A DNA stretch of 64,000 nucleotides from Norana najaformis (lineage: Eukaryota > Annelida > Clitellata > Crassiclitellata > Hormogastridae), in assembly GCA_964023275.1 (NCBI GenBank), contig OZ029914.1, positions 36,692,424 through 36,756,423 on the forward strand. Direction: 5' to 3'. Position 1 is the stretch's first letter; each line of letters opens with the position of its first letter. The notes beneath the pieces were generated by a model. That model was not told the origin of the DNA, searched no databases, and saw only the letters and a list, made by a program, of their open reading frames with translations. A program made the translations under genes and the position numbers. Shown here piece by piece: positions 50,001 to 57,425 of this stretch.

Positions 50001-53000
50001 AGTTGGCGTTGTAGGTGTAGTTGATGGCGAGGCAGATGTAGGTGGTTCAGTCGTAGGTGGCGTTGTAGGTGAAGTTGATGGCGGGGCAGCTGTTGGTGGT
50101 TCAGTCGTAGGCGGCGTTGAAGGTGAGGTTGATGGCGGGGCAGATGTATATGGTTCAGTCATAGTTGGCGTTGTAGGAGAAGTTGATGGCGAGGCAGATG
50201 TAGGTGGTTCAGTCGTAGTTGGCGTTGTAGGTGAAGTTGATGGCGGGGCAGATGTAGGTGGTTCAGTCGTAGTTGGCGTTGTAGGTGAAGTTGATGGCGA
50301 GGCAGCTGTTGGTGGTTCATTCGTAGGTGGCGTTGTAGGTGAAGTTGATGGCGGGGCAAGCGTAGGAGGTACAGTCGTATATGGCGTTGTATGAGAAGTT
50401 GATGGCGGTGCAGCGGTAGGTGTTTCAGTCGTAGTTGGCGTTGTAGGAGAAGTTAATGGCGGGGCAGCTGTAGGTGTTTCAGTCGTAGTTGGTGTTGTGG
50501 GTGAAGTTGATGGCGTGGCAGATGTAGGTGGTTCAGTCATAGTTGGCGTTGTAGGAGAAGTTGATGGCGGGGCAGATGTAGGTGGTTCAGTCGTAGTTGG
50601 CGTTGTAGGTGAAGTTGATGGCGAGGCAGATGTAGGTGCTTCAGTCGTAGTTGGCGTTGTAGGTGAAGTTGATGGCAGGGTAGCTATTGGTGGTTTAGTG
50701 GTAGCTGGCGTTGTAGGGGAAGGTGATGGCGGTGCAGCGGTAGGTGGTTCAGTCGCAGTTGGCGTTGTAGGTGAAGTTGATGGCGGTGCAGATGTAGGTG
50801 GTTCAGTCGTAGTTGGCGTTGTAGGTGAAGATGATGGCGGGGCAGATGTATTGGGTTCAGTCGTAGTTGGTGTTGCAGGTGAAGTTGATAGCGGGGCAGC
50901 TGTGGGTGTTAGATTCATAGTTTGGGTTGTAGGTGAAGTTGATGGCGGGGCAGCTGTAGGTGGTTCAGTCGTAGTTGGCGTTGTAGGAGAAGTTGGTAGC
51001 GGGGCAGCTGTTGGTGTTTCAGTCGTAGTTGGCGTTGTAGGTGAAGTTGATGGCGGGGCAGCTGTTGGTGTTTCAGTCGTAGTTGGTGTTGTAGGTGAAG
51101 TTGGTAGCGGGGCAGCTGTAGGTGTTTCAGTCGTAGTTGGCGTTGTAAGTGAAGTTGATGGCGGGGCAGATGTAGGTAGTTCAGTCGTAGTTGGCGCTCT
51201 AGGTGAAGTTGATGGCGGGGCAGCTGTAGGTGGTTCAGTCGTAGGTGGCGTTGCAGTTGAAGTTGGTGGCGGGGCAGATGTAGGTGGTTCAGTCGTAATT
51301 GGCGTTGTAGGTGAAGTTGATGGCGGGGCAAGTGTAGGTGGTTCATTCGTAGTTGGAGTTGTAGGAGAAGTTGGTGGCGGGGCAGCTGTTGGTGGTTCAG
51401 TCGTAGTTGGAGTTGTTGGTGCAGTTGGTGGCGGGGCAGATATAGGTGGTTCAAACGTAATTGGCGTTGTTGGTGAAGTTGGTGGCGGGGCAGCTGTTGG
51501 TGGTTGAGTCGTAGTTGTAGTTGTGTTTGTACCTGTTGTTGAAGGCGTTGTGGGTGCAGTTCGTGGCGGGGCAGCTGTAGGTGGTTCATTCGTAGTTGGA
51601 GTTGTAGGTGAAGTTGGTGGCGGGGCAGATATAGGTGGTTCAAACGTAATTGGCGTTGTACTTGAAGTTGGTGGCGGGGCAGCTGTAGGTGGTTCAGTCG
51701 TAGTTGGCGCTGTAGGTGAAGTTGGTGGCGGGGCAGCTGTAGGTGGTTCATTCGTGGTTGGAGTTGTAGGTGAAGTTGGTGGCGGGGCAGATATAGGTGA
51801 TTCAAACGTAATTGGCGTTGTAGGTGAAGTTGGTGGCGGTGCAGCTGTTTGTGGTTGAGTCGTAGTTGTAGTAGTGTTTGTGCCTGTTGTTGATGGCGTT
51901 GTGGGTGCAGTTGGTGGCGGGGCAGCTGTAGGTGGTTCATTCGTAGTTGGAGTTGTAGTTGAAGTTGGTGGCGGGGCAGATATAGGTGGTTCATACGTAA
52001 TTGGCGTTGTAGGTGAAGTTGGTGTCGGGGCAGCTGTAGGTGGTTCATTCGTAGTTGGCGCTGTAGGTGAAGTTGGTGCCGGGGCAGCTGTAGGTGGTTC
52101 AGTCGTAGTTGGCGCTGTAGGTGAAGTTGGTGGCGGTGCAGCTGTAGGTGGTTCATTCGTGGTTGGAGTTGTAGGTGAAGTTGGTGGCGGGGCAGATATA
52201 GGTGGTTCAAACGTAATTGGCGTTGTAGGTGAAGTCGGTGGCGGGGCAGCTGTTGGTGGTTGAGTCGTAGTTGTGGTAGTGTTTGTACCTGTTGTTGAAG
52301 GCGTTGTAGGTGCAGTTGGTGGCGGGGCAGCTGTAGGTGGTTCAGTCGTTGTTGGAGTTGTAGGAGAAGTTGGTGGCGGGGCAGCTGTAGGTGGTTCATT
52401 CGTAGTTGGAGTTGTAGGTGAAGTTGGTGGCGGGGCAGATATAGGTGGTTCAAACGTAATTGGCGTTGTAGGTGAAGTTGGTGGCGGGGCAGCTGTAGGT
52501 GGTTCATTCGTAGTTGGCGCTGTAGGTGAAGTTGGTGGCGGGGCAGCTGTAGGTGGTTCAGTCGTAGTTGGCGCTGTAGGTGAAGTTGGTGGCAGGGCAG
52601 CTGTAGGTGGTTCATTCGTGGTTGGAGTTGTAGGTGAAGTTGGTGGCGGGGCAGATATAGGTGGTTCAAACGTAATTGGCGTTGTAGGTGAAGTTGGTGG
52701 CGGGGCAGCTGTTGGTGGTTGAGTCGTAGTTGTAGTAGTGTTTGTACCTGTTGTTGAAGGCGTTGTAGGTGCAGTTGGTGGCGGGGCAGCTGTAGGTGGT
52801 TCAGTCGTTGTTGGAGTTGTAGGAGAAGTTGGTGGCGGGGCAGCTGTAGGTGGTTCATTCGTAGTTGGAGTTGTAGGTGAAGTTGGTGGCGGGGCAGATA
52901 TAGGTGGTTCAAACGTAATTGGCGTTGTAGGTGAAGTTGGTGGCGGGGCAGCTGTAGGTGGTTCATTCGTAGTTGGAGTTGTAGGTGAAGTTGGTGGCGG

Positions 53001-54416
53001 GGCAGCTGTAGGTGGTTCATTCGTAGTTGGAGTTGTTGTTGAAGTTGGTGGCGGGGCAGATATAGGTGGTTCAAACGTAATTGGCGTTGTAGGTGAAGTT
53101 GGTGGCGGGGCAGCTGTTGGTGGTTGAGTCGTAGTTGTAGTAGTGTTTGTACCTGTTGTTGAAGGCGTTGTGGGTGCAGTTGGTGGCGGGGCTGCTGTAG
53201 GTGGTTGAGTCGTAGATGTAATGGTGCTTGTAGCTCCATTGCACACTGCATTGGGTGAAAACAGGATCAGTTACGATTGTGAAGAATGTAGAAATTTTAC
53301 AGCCATATAGAACTTGTTGGCTTAACAACTCAAGTCTAATATTATCAAGAATGTAGCCCTTTTATCACGCGATCTGTAGGCAGCATTAATAACCAACTGA
53401 TGGTAATTGGGACAATTCTAGAGCATACTAATAAAACTAACAATTTCTACTGACGAGTATAATACTCAAAATTATACTAATTTCAAAGCCTATATGCCAT
53501 TTAGCTTACAAAACATAGACATATCATGTGTATCATGTCGACCAGGACATGGAGAAGGGGACAGGGGAGCTGTTACCGTGTGTTATGTTTGGGTTAATGG
53601 ATATGGGAAGGCGTTGGGTTAGATGGATCAGGATATAATTTCTTCACAAGGTGAAGCCTTTTTGAACGAAGAGCCTGTGAAGTAATAGACAGAAGAACTT
53701 GAGACAGCTGTTGGGATATAGAAAACTAAAAATTTGAGAAATTCAATAGAGAGAGATCGTTCCAGAGTCAAGGTGTAGTGTGGCATATGGAAAAATCAGA
53801 AAACAACTTGAATAATTACTGGAGGACGGGCAAGAGTGAGGTAAAAGGATGAACGAGTAGAGGGGAATAAGTGAATGGTGAAAATTGCGAAGATAAGTAG
53901 CGTGAGAATATTGCAGAGAGTTAAAGAAAGGACTTTGAAATAATTGCGTTTCTGGATTTTCAGCTAGTTCAGTGTCTTAAAGATTGGAATGATATCGTGA
54001 ATTTTGGATGAGTTGAAGAAGCTGTATTTGAGTGCATTCAAAACGAAGAAAATGATATTACGGTAGTCAATCCTGTAATGGACGATAGAGGTAGGAGATG
54101 GTAGAGGCAGTTTTAAAATCGGGCATAGATCAAATACGGCGAAGGGTACGAATGAGAATGTATAAAACAGGTTCGCGATCGGCAGGAAATGTGATTTGTA
54201 AACCAGAGCTGTGGGTCAAAGGAGACAAATTAGAGGTATCGTGCAGTCTATTTTGTATTTCCAGAGCAAGGCAAGTATATAATAGGAAAGTCTTCCAAAT
54301 CTAAATAAAGACTATATCCTTTCAGTTTACATACAAGTAGGTCGAACCCAAACATGCGTACTCTTACCTGTTGCAAAAAATTGAAAACAAAGCCCAATAA
54401 TTAGAAGCAGCTCCAT
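25372..54416 (-). CDS. Giant membrane mucin with plexin/MET-like IPT domains (spliced gene, 21 inferred exons)
   Basis: This is the whole-gene model; exons are listed separately. The product would be a type I membrane protein of about 5,933 residues. From the N-terminus it has a signal peptide, a mucin region of about 5,120 residues built from 18-residue Pro/Thr/Ser repeats, about 255 residues from Thr/Ser mini-exons, three IPT/TIG-like units, one transmembrane helix and a tail of about 170-185 residues. The IPT part resembles the region next to the membrane in plexins and MET/RON, including the VYVGVIFDGY motif and the paired cysteines. No sema, PSI, kinase or plexin GAP domain is present. 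Support for one gene: each boundary has an AG acceptor and GT donor with matching phase, and coding lengths sum to 17,802 nt (5,934 codons with stop). Function is inferred: a glycosylated cell-surface receptor or barrier protein. Mini-exon inclusion may vary. I know of no named homologue with this architecture. Confidence 0.8.
26765..26887 (-). CDS. Mucin-IPT exon 20: core of IPT unit 3
   Basis: A 123-nt exon, phase 0-0, acceptor CTCTAAACAG and donor CCA|GTACAG. It encodes GENMSGCCNADSYIIHLG and then CNVTDLTDNQLTCTPPKTKP. 'hG...CNVT.LT..QL.CTPP' is the classic plexin/MET IPT centre, with the conserved disulphide cysteine pair. The frame stays open beyond the donor, but splicing at CCA|GT joins it in phase to VNVGDWNYKC. 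Confidence 0.85.
27170..27565 (-). CDS. Mucin-IPT exon 19: IPT unit 2 with plexin-like motif, start of unit 3
   Basis: A 396-nt exon, phase 0-0, acceptor ACTGTTTCAG and donor AAG|GTCAGT. It encodes PCEFPTAGGTKMICLSPP, giving the two cysteines (residues 2 and 14) that frame the 'M.C.SP' turn in plexin IPT repeats. A polar insertion of about 45 residues follows, rich in Lys, Asn and Asp (DNESNMDKSERNRQRKDK). Then comes VYVGVIFDGY, equivalent to the 'VGF..DG' strand of plexins and MET, and finally FEIYFPPSLTCPDESVFDP, which opens IPT unit 3. Sequons NES, NQT and NDT are present. The long charged insertion is unusual for the family. Confidence 0.85.
28304..28424 (-). CDS. Mucin-IPT exon 18: first half of IPT unit 2
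   Basis: A 121-nt exon, phase 2-0, with acceptor GGCTATTTTAG and donor TCG|GTAATC. It encodes, after the shared serine, GGIKLEISGNNLTSVVKPVM and RTLVVVKRIDGSSTKNESFS. SGG-x-x-hxhxGxNL is the plexin/MET IPT opening, and the longer V..P.M segment is typical of plexin repeats. Confidence 0.75.
28425..29799. other. Intron 17 of the mucin-IPT gene with an unassigned plus-strand frame
   Basis: The intron contains a (TAA)n run and a 159-codon plus-strand open frame (28786-29265) with no domain I recognise. It is probably derived from a mobile element; I cannot name it. Confidence 0.4.
28604..28640. repeat. (TAA)n microsatellite
   Basis: TTATTTAATAATAATAATAATAA followed by AACAATAAC variants. It may be the tail of a short retroposon whose body lies just upstream (28500-28600). 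Confidence 0.75.
29800..29976 (-). CDS. Mucin-IPT exon 17: end of IPT unit 1, start of unit 2
   Basis: A 177-nt exon, phase 2-2, with acceptor GATCTTTAG and strong donor AG|GTAAGAT. It encodes SGLNVTILTPPADAS, then a beta-rich stretch ending KSFTYAPNPKIYDVNPKI. The 'tP..' turn, the 'F.Y.p.P.I..v.P' end and the entry into the next unit are typical of tandem IPT domains. N-glycosylation sequons NVT, NIS and NKS are visible. Confidence 0.8.
30415..30562 (-). CDS. Mucin-IPT exon 16: first half of IPT unit 1
   Basis: A 148-nt exon, entered in phase 1 (TTGAATAG acceptor) and left in phase 2 (ACCAG|GTTTAT). It encodes FFVKPDYGPIAGGTRVAIIG followed by WSDPNSTFSAVYFGSDLL. The P-x-x-GP-x-x-GGT-x-hxhxG pattern is the signature start of an IPT/TIG (Ig-like, plexin, transcription factor) domain. 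The domain is completed by the next exon. Confidence 0.8.
30620..30685 (-). pseudogene. Degenerate class B mini-exon
   Basis: The sequence TCAATCTTTGACTACAAACTCGAAGCC can be aligned to class B, but the acceptor is lost and the donor context is altered (AAAAGTGTC). Confidence 0.5.
30973..31032 (-). CDS. Mucin-IPT exon 15 (last mini-exon, class A)
   Basis: A 60-nt phase 1-1 exon encoding AFKSSTESGTTSFTVTSSA, with acceptor GCGATAG and donor G|GTAATC. It is the most divergent intact class A copy, as expected for an old copy at the edge of the array. Confidence 0.65.
31333..31370 (-). pseudogene. Degenerate class B mini-exon
   Basis: The 3' end (TCAACGACTACGAAAG) and a strong donor G|GTAAGT are kept. 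The 5' half and the usual GCGACAG acceptor are deleted, and no nearby AG gives the correct phase. It is likely skipped. Confidence 0.6.
31685..31729 (-). CDS. Mucin-IPT exon 14 (mini-exon, short)
   Basis: A 45-nt phase 1-1 exon encoding VFTISTTFGPETTTT, with acceptor TTTCGACAG and donor G|GTGATT. It is a class A relative that has lost five codons, still in frame. Confidence 0.65.
32095..32154 (-). CDS. Mucin-IPT exon 13 (mini-exon, class B)
   Basis: A 60-nt phase 1-1 exon encoding AFLTTSQALTTSSESPTTT, with GCGACAG acceptor and G|GTGAC donor. Confidence 0.7.
32730..32789 (-). CDS. Mucin-IPT exon 12 (mini-exon, class A)
   Basis: A 60-nt phase 1-1 exon encoding AFTTSTQSGTTTSEPNTTT, with intact acceptor and donor. 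It is the closest intact relative of the broken copy at 34.2 kb. Confidence 0.7.
33054..33113 (-). CDS. Mucin-IPT exon 11 (mini-exon, class B)
   Basis: A 60-nt phase 1-1 exon encoding EVLTTSQPLTTSFNSSSNT. It pairs closely with exon 8, about 1.6 kb away. Confidence 0.7.
33441..33500 (-). CDS. Mucin-IPT exon 10 (mini-exon, class A)
   Basis: A 60-nt phase 1-1 exon encoding AFATSTETGTTPSEPNTTT, with CCGACAG acceptor and G|GTGATT donor. Confidence 0.7.
33807..33866 (-). CDS. Mucin-IPT exon 9 (mini-exon, class B)
   Basis: A 60-nt phase 1-1 exon encoding ILTTTQSLTTSSKSPRNT. It differs from exons 3 and 5 by two residues and has the same acceptor. The donor is G|GTGCC, slightly weaker. Confidence 0.65.
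34100..34385. repeat. Fold-back inverted repeat containing an inverted class A mini-exon
   Basis: The left arm ends at about 34240 and the right arm starts at about 34255, leaving a loop near 14 nt. The core is CGGAGGTTGTTGTGCCAG against CTGGCACAACAACCTCCG. Similarity continues outwards into intron sequence (AGCGATCTG...TTTCTTTAA... on the left, its complement on the right) for roughly 130 bp per arm. The right arm holds a class A exon on the plus strand, opposite to the gene. Confidence 0.85.
34202..34250 (-). pseudogene. Broken class A mini-exon beside the fold-back
   Basis: The sequence matches the second half of a class A mini-exon, but the donor GGTGATT reads GTTGATT. The 5' part, including the acceptor, is missing because the inverted copy starts there. 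It should not splice as the intact copies do. Confidence 0.7.
34652..34711 (-). CDS. Mucin-IPT exon 8 (mini-exon, class B)
   Basis: A 60-nt phase 1-1 exon encoding EVLTTSQPLTTSSNSSSTT, with GCGACAG acceptor and G|GTGATT donor. Confidence 0.7.
35040..35099 (-). CDS. Mucin-IPT exon 7 (mini-exon, class A, divergent)
   Basis: A 60-nt phase 1-1 exon encoding AFTPHAHSDTTISEPKTTT. The acceptor (GGACAG) and donor (G|GTGATT) are intact. The first half has lost several Thr/Ser, so it may be drifting. Confidence 0.65.
35244..35303 (-). CDS. Mucin-IPT exon 6 (mini-exon, class A)
   Basis: A 60-nt phase 1-1 exon encoding ALATSTETATTTAEPESTT. It is a diverged class A copy with intact splice sites. Confidence 0.7.
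35636..35695 (-). CDS. Mucin-IPT exon 5 (mini-exon, class B)
   Basis: A 60-nt exon identical in sequence to exon 3, with the same acceptor and donor. The flanking intron is also nearly identical. Confidence 0.75.
36033..36092 (-). CDS. Mucin-IPT exon 4 (mini-exon, class A)
   Basis: A 60-nt phase 1-1 exon between CCGACAG acceptor and G|GTGATT donor. It encodes AFATSTETGTTTSEPKTTT. It is the prototype of the class A mini-exon. Confidence 0.75.
36426..36485 (-). CDS. Mucin-IPT exon 3 (mini-exon, class B)
   Basis: A 60-nt phase 1-1 exon between GCGACAG acceptor and G|GTGAC donor. It encodes a Thr/Ser segment containing ILTTTQSLTTSSNSP. It is identical to exon 5, showing a recent duplication of about 790 bp. 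Confidence 0.75.
36836..36968. repeat. AT-rich tandem duplication (about 66-70 bp, two copies)
   Basis: Two copies share ATATATAAACTA followed by GATTAATATACGTAATTTAT and TTATATATAATTAATA. It is seen directly, with no coding meaning. Confidence 0.8.
36975..37040. repeat. Short direct repeat GGGGCTACTGTCC
   Basis: AGGGGCTACTGTCC followed by a GAGGGTT element occurs twice within about 60 bp. Confidence 0.6.
37080..37340 (+). mobile_element. LINE reverse-transcriptase fragment (same family as 56.7 kb)
   Basis: The plus strand reads KMKTGYEVAKKLDFIKKG, which matches the KMKTGYDVAEEL stretch of the reverse-transcriptase fragment at 56.86 kb, and further loosely conserved sequence follows. It is a short 5'- and 3'-truncated relic inside intron 2. 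Confidence 0.6.
37883..53245 (-). CDS. Mucin-IPT gene exon 2: giant Pro/Thr/Ser repeat exon
   Basis: This is a single uninterrupted coding exon of 15,363 nt (5,121 codons), entered at TTTTCACCCAATGCAG|TG and left at ACAACAG|GTATGC, both phase 1. It is made of about 284 copies of an 18-residue unit whose commonest form is PPTSAPPSTSPTTPTTTE. Variants such as PPTAAPPPTSPTTPTTNE dominate the first 700 or so residues. Nearly every unit has one acidic residue, many Thr/Ser O-glycosylation candidates and many prolines. The single cysteine noticed is at the very start. The composition predicts an extended, densely O-glycosylated mucin stalk outside the cell. No stop or frameshift interrupts it, which implies selection or very recent homogenisation. 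Its last residues (PSTTG, then the donor) mark the end of the repeat. Confidence 0.9.
38791..43030. repeat. Higher-order duplication of about 2.1 kb inside the minisatellite
   Basis: A characteristic unit with GTAGTAGTTACAGTCGTAG starts at 38791 and again at 40912. The following order of rare unit variants (GATGCCGGGGC, GGCAGGGTAGC, GGCGGGGAAGG, GGCGGTGTTGA) is the same in both blocks. The offset is 2,121 bp: 39 units of 54 bp plus a 15-bp in-frame insertion near 39915 in the first block. Confidence 0.85.
51508..53210. repeat. Higher-order repeats at the N-terminal end of the mucin exon
   Basis: A 27-residue variant unit that includes GTNTTTTTTQ recurs at plus-strand positions near 51508, 51858, 52263, 52722 and 53127. 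Spacing is about 350, 405, 459 and 405 bp, i.e. 6-8 ordinary 54-bp units plus 27 bp. This is a multi-unit block duplicated several times. Confidence 0.85.
53246..54367. other. Intron 1 of the mucin-IPT gene
   Basis: No coding or repeat feature was recognised. The acceptor at the low-coordinate end reads CTGATCCTGTTTTCACCCAA followed by TGCAG (minus strand). Confidence 0.6.
54368..54416 (-). CDS. Mucin-IPT gene exon 1: signal peptide
   Basis: The minus strand opens with an ATG at 54416 and encodes MELLLIIGLCFQFFAT, a short hydrophobic signal peptide with a small-residue end. It runs directly into a strong donor, G|GTAAGAG. The exon leaves one base of a codon (phase 1). Joined to exon 2 it forms a GTG valine codon and continues VCNGATST. 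The match of donor quality, phase and signal peptide fixes this as the start of the gene. No convincing TATA box was seen upstream. Confidence 0.85.
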
Positions 54417-54419
54417 GAA

Positions 54420-55440
54420 GATCAACGTATGAACGTCGAATCAAAGTATTTAGGAAACCTGTGCAACCAAGAACAGTAATCCAGACAAAATGTTCAAAAT
54501 TGCGCAAAATTTTACAGAATGTCGATAACCCTCTTCTTCGGCTTGTTGTGGACAGGGAGTTGTTGACCTAACACAATGAATACTATACATTAGGCAATAT
54601 CTCGTTCATATTTATGTTTATCATAGACGACATGCCAGTAGTGCCACACACACACACACGTGTAAACAGAAGCATAAACAAACACGAATATTATGAGGCG
54701 TTATTATAAACAGGCCTATTGTACTTGGAAGAAATGGTCTTCTCGTCTGTCGGCCATAAAAGGACCTGAATACCGACGGGAATCGTCCTCCAATATCTTG
54801 AGGGGAAGCGTTGCTTTGGGAACTTTTGAGAGTCTTTGGGAACTTACGCTTATTGTAGTTGCCGGGTAGTGAATCGTCAGAAAACATTTAGAATTGTTTT
54901 TGTAACTTCATATTTATGTTCAACGTATTTAAAACGAACTCTACAAAACAACTTAAAGTCCGCGATTCACATTGTTCAGTGAATGCTCGTGAACAACGGC
55001 CTGTCATAAAATATCGCCTATGTGTTGTCTATCTTTGTGCGCATTGACCTATGACGTGTTCCTCCTGAAGCGTCTGACAACGAGGCTCTACGCAATGCAT
55101 TGTTAATGTATATGTGCCTGATATTATTACGAGTGGTCTAAGTACAAGGTTCACTGGAGGTTTTGACCCCAAAATTCTAATGCTGATGCCGCATTCTTCA
55201 GAAGACTAGCAAATAGGTGCTTGGCTTGTAGGTGCTTGGCTTGTAGTGGCATTAGTCACTTCTCTCAGTGCCTAAACCGTAACGGTATCAAACTATGTCA
55301 CTGCCCTGGACTGTCCTTAATCATGTGGTGAATTGTCTTCTTCAGGTATTGATTCTACCGTTCAACAAGGCCAGGAGCTTCAGGATGCCCAAGTGAAATA
55401 AACGCTGATCCTTCCCATCAGCTTCAGATTTAGGTCCTTG
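54420..55440. other. Upstream flank of the mucin-IPT gene
   Basis: It should contain the promoter, but no convincing TATA or initiator was fixed. It contains a short (CA)n run near 54643-54658 and a perfect 17-bp tandem duplication (AGGTGCTTGGCTTGT...) near 55215-55248. Confidence 0.4.
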
Positions 55441-55444
55441 AGTT

Positions 55445-56115
55445 TATAAACAGCTTGCTGTACAGACTGGCTTCCAACCGTCAGCCCGAAACTTGTATGA
55501 TAACCAGCCGAGTGGCCTACAAAGACGAGTTGGCTTTTGCTGCAACGAAAGAATGTCTAATCGAACGAGTACATCGACAGCCAGATGGGATTCGACGAAA
55601 TTCGCATGACGCCACTGTGGTTCTGTCTCATTTCTTCATCACGACGAGCTTGGATTACTGTAACGCAGTTCTTGCAGGCCTGCAGAAGTTTCGTTACCTC
55701 CACTCTGCTCAACTGCTCTCTCGTATCGTGGCCAACTTGCCAACATGTTCATATATTTCGAACTATATGAAAAAGACTCTGCATTAACCCCCTTTCGAGA
55801 AGAGAATTAAATTCAAGGTGATCCTCAAGGGGAGGGCTTCGATAGTCGGCTCGGTCTTGAGTACATCAAATGGCTTCTTATTCCCGTCACGAGCCAGCCA
55901 GGTCTGCAGACATTCAGCTCTGCGGACGTGTAGTTTCGATAGTACCGGGCCACTGCATTACCGCTCCGGGCTTACTTTTATATTGGACTGTATTTTTGGA
56001 ACAGTACTTCTCTGAAATTCTGATTCCATTCCAATATCTCCAGAAACATTTACCATTTAACTTCAGACGCGCCTGTTTAGATTTGTTTGATAGTCATGTT
56101 GGAGCACCTTTGTGA
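55445..56115 (+). mobile_element. LINE 3'-end fragment (CR1/L2-like)
   Basis: The plus strand reads SLDYCNAVLAGLQKF, matching the 'SRLDYCNALLYGLP' block near the C-terminus of CR1/L2 reverse transcriptases. After frame breaks, further C-terminal-like segments follow (KKTLH, PFERRIKFK, then an aromatic-rich stretch near 55960-56090). There is no RT core, so it is a 5'-truncated relic. Confidence 0.6.
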
Positions 56116-56725
56116 GGTTTTAAAATACGCTTTATAAGCGTTTCGATACATCTATATTGTGCATCCTGAATTCTATGTTGCCATAAGTGGAAAGCATGAT
56201 GTTCCTATTAGGTTCCTTTTCTTATGTGAAAGAAACAAAGACATTTCCGAATACTTTCATTGAAAGAAATTGATAATTTATCTGACATCAATTTTAGAAT
56301 TTCTTGAATTTGCAACTTTGTTAAAGGAAAATATTCTACCTAATTCAACACACTCAATTGTGTCGGCACATGACGTTAACGTAAAATTGTTGGGCTAAAA
56401 GCCTGATGAGGTGCTTTGGAAAGTATAGGACAATGAAAGTAGGTAGAGGGGCAGGAGATATCAGCAAAACAGATCATAAATGATTTTGGCGTTTTAAGCT
56501 GTGGGCTGTCTCGATAACTAAAGAAGGTAGCCAAACTTTCAAAATTGTCTTTCTTATTTGGTCCCATTTATGAATCTACACTACTTCCCCTTCCCACTCT
56601 CAAAACTGTGTCGACGCTTTTCCGCACAATACTTAGTTATTCACTTCCTCACGCATAAATTAACTACTGTACATTCGAGTGTATATTCATTCCGCATGTG
56701 TCAGACGTTATGAGATGCTGGTAAA
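56116..56725. other. Unassigned sequence
   Basis: I see nothing recognisable on either strand. Confidence 0.45.
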
Positions 56726-56727
56726 AT

Positions 56728-57425
56728 GCCAGAGGAATTTAAAAATTCAATCTTCGTTTTTTCGAAAGAAAGGCGATATAAAACAATATACAAATGACCG
56801 GAAAATAGATGTGGTCTATCACACTAGTAAAATCATCCTAAAGATAATTTTGGAAGGGATCAAGATGAAGACAGGATATGATGTGGCAGAGGAGCTGTAT
56901 TTCATCAAGCGTGCTTTGTTGATTTAGAAAGCCTTATCAGTGCATCTCACATCAGAAGCCCTATATGACTACGACGTACATAGGATACCCTATTCATAAT
57001 TTCCATCTGCTTACTGGATTCGACGATAGAGTGAGAGCAACCGCTGTAAGATTACGATTGTTCGTATCAAGAAAGAGATCCGACAGTTCTGTGTGATCTC
57101 ACCATACCTATTCAAAATCCTGGCAGAGATGGTCGCGAAGAATGCAGTGGACGGTTATGACGGTGGAAATCAACTATGAGGGAGACGATTTACAAAGCTG
57201 AGATGTGCCGATGAAAATGTTCCGTTGGCAAGCTCGGAAGCAGAGGTACAGCTCTTGACGGGCAGGCAGCACACAGGACCTACTGGATAGAAGCAAGATC
57301 ATGGTAACAAAAGGCACAACCTGCAGCGTCAAATTACAAGGCAACTAGATGAAGCAAGTTGACACATTTTCATATCTTGGCACACTTATAACCAAGGATT
57401 CTGAATACAGTAAAAAGACTTGGTC
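56728..57425 (+). mobile_element. Decayed LINE reverse transcriptase, Nimb/RTE-like family
   Basis: The plus strand shows MPEEFKNSIFV and, in the neighbouring frame, FFRKKGDIKQYTNDRKIDVV, then HTSKIILKIILEGIKMKTGY and DVAEEL. These correspond to the 'P...W..S.f.pipKKGD...C.NYR.I.L..h..Kil.kil..R' start of the RT. Further on come CVISPYLFKILAEMV (the RQGC.lSP.LFN block), GYDGG, RRFTKLRCADENVPLASSEA (the YADD block, altered) and FISWHTYNQGF (the TYLGs.it block). Motif order is right but frames and catalytic residues are broken. Confidence 0.7.

Larger units (their letters stand above)
37890..53240. repeat. 54-bp coding minisatellite, about 284 units
   Basis: On the plus strand the unit reads like GGTGAAGTTGATGGCGGGGC followed by AGATGTAGGTGGTTCAGTCG and TAGTTGGCGTTGTA. 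Units are 54 bp throughout, with occasional 15-27 bp length variants that keep the frame. It coincides with exon 2 of the mucin-IPT gene. Confidence 0.95.

Noticed and set aside
38798..50359. Several minus-strand His/Leu/Arg-rich frames (HLQRQLRLNHLHLPR-like)
   Set aside because: They are the shifted frame of the mucin repeat and are repeatedly broken by stops, whereas the P/T/S frame is continuous.
44791..50394. A 1,867-codon plus-strand open frame of the same composition
   Set aside because: Same antisense artefact of the repeat; it breaks wherever a unit variant creates a stop, unlike the minus frame.
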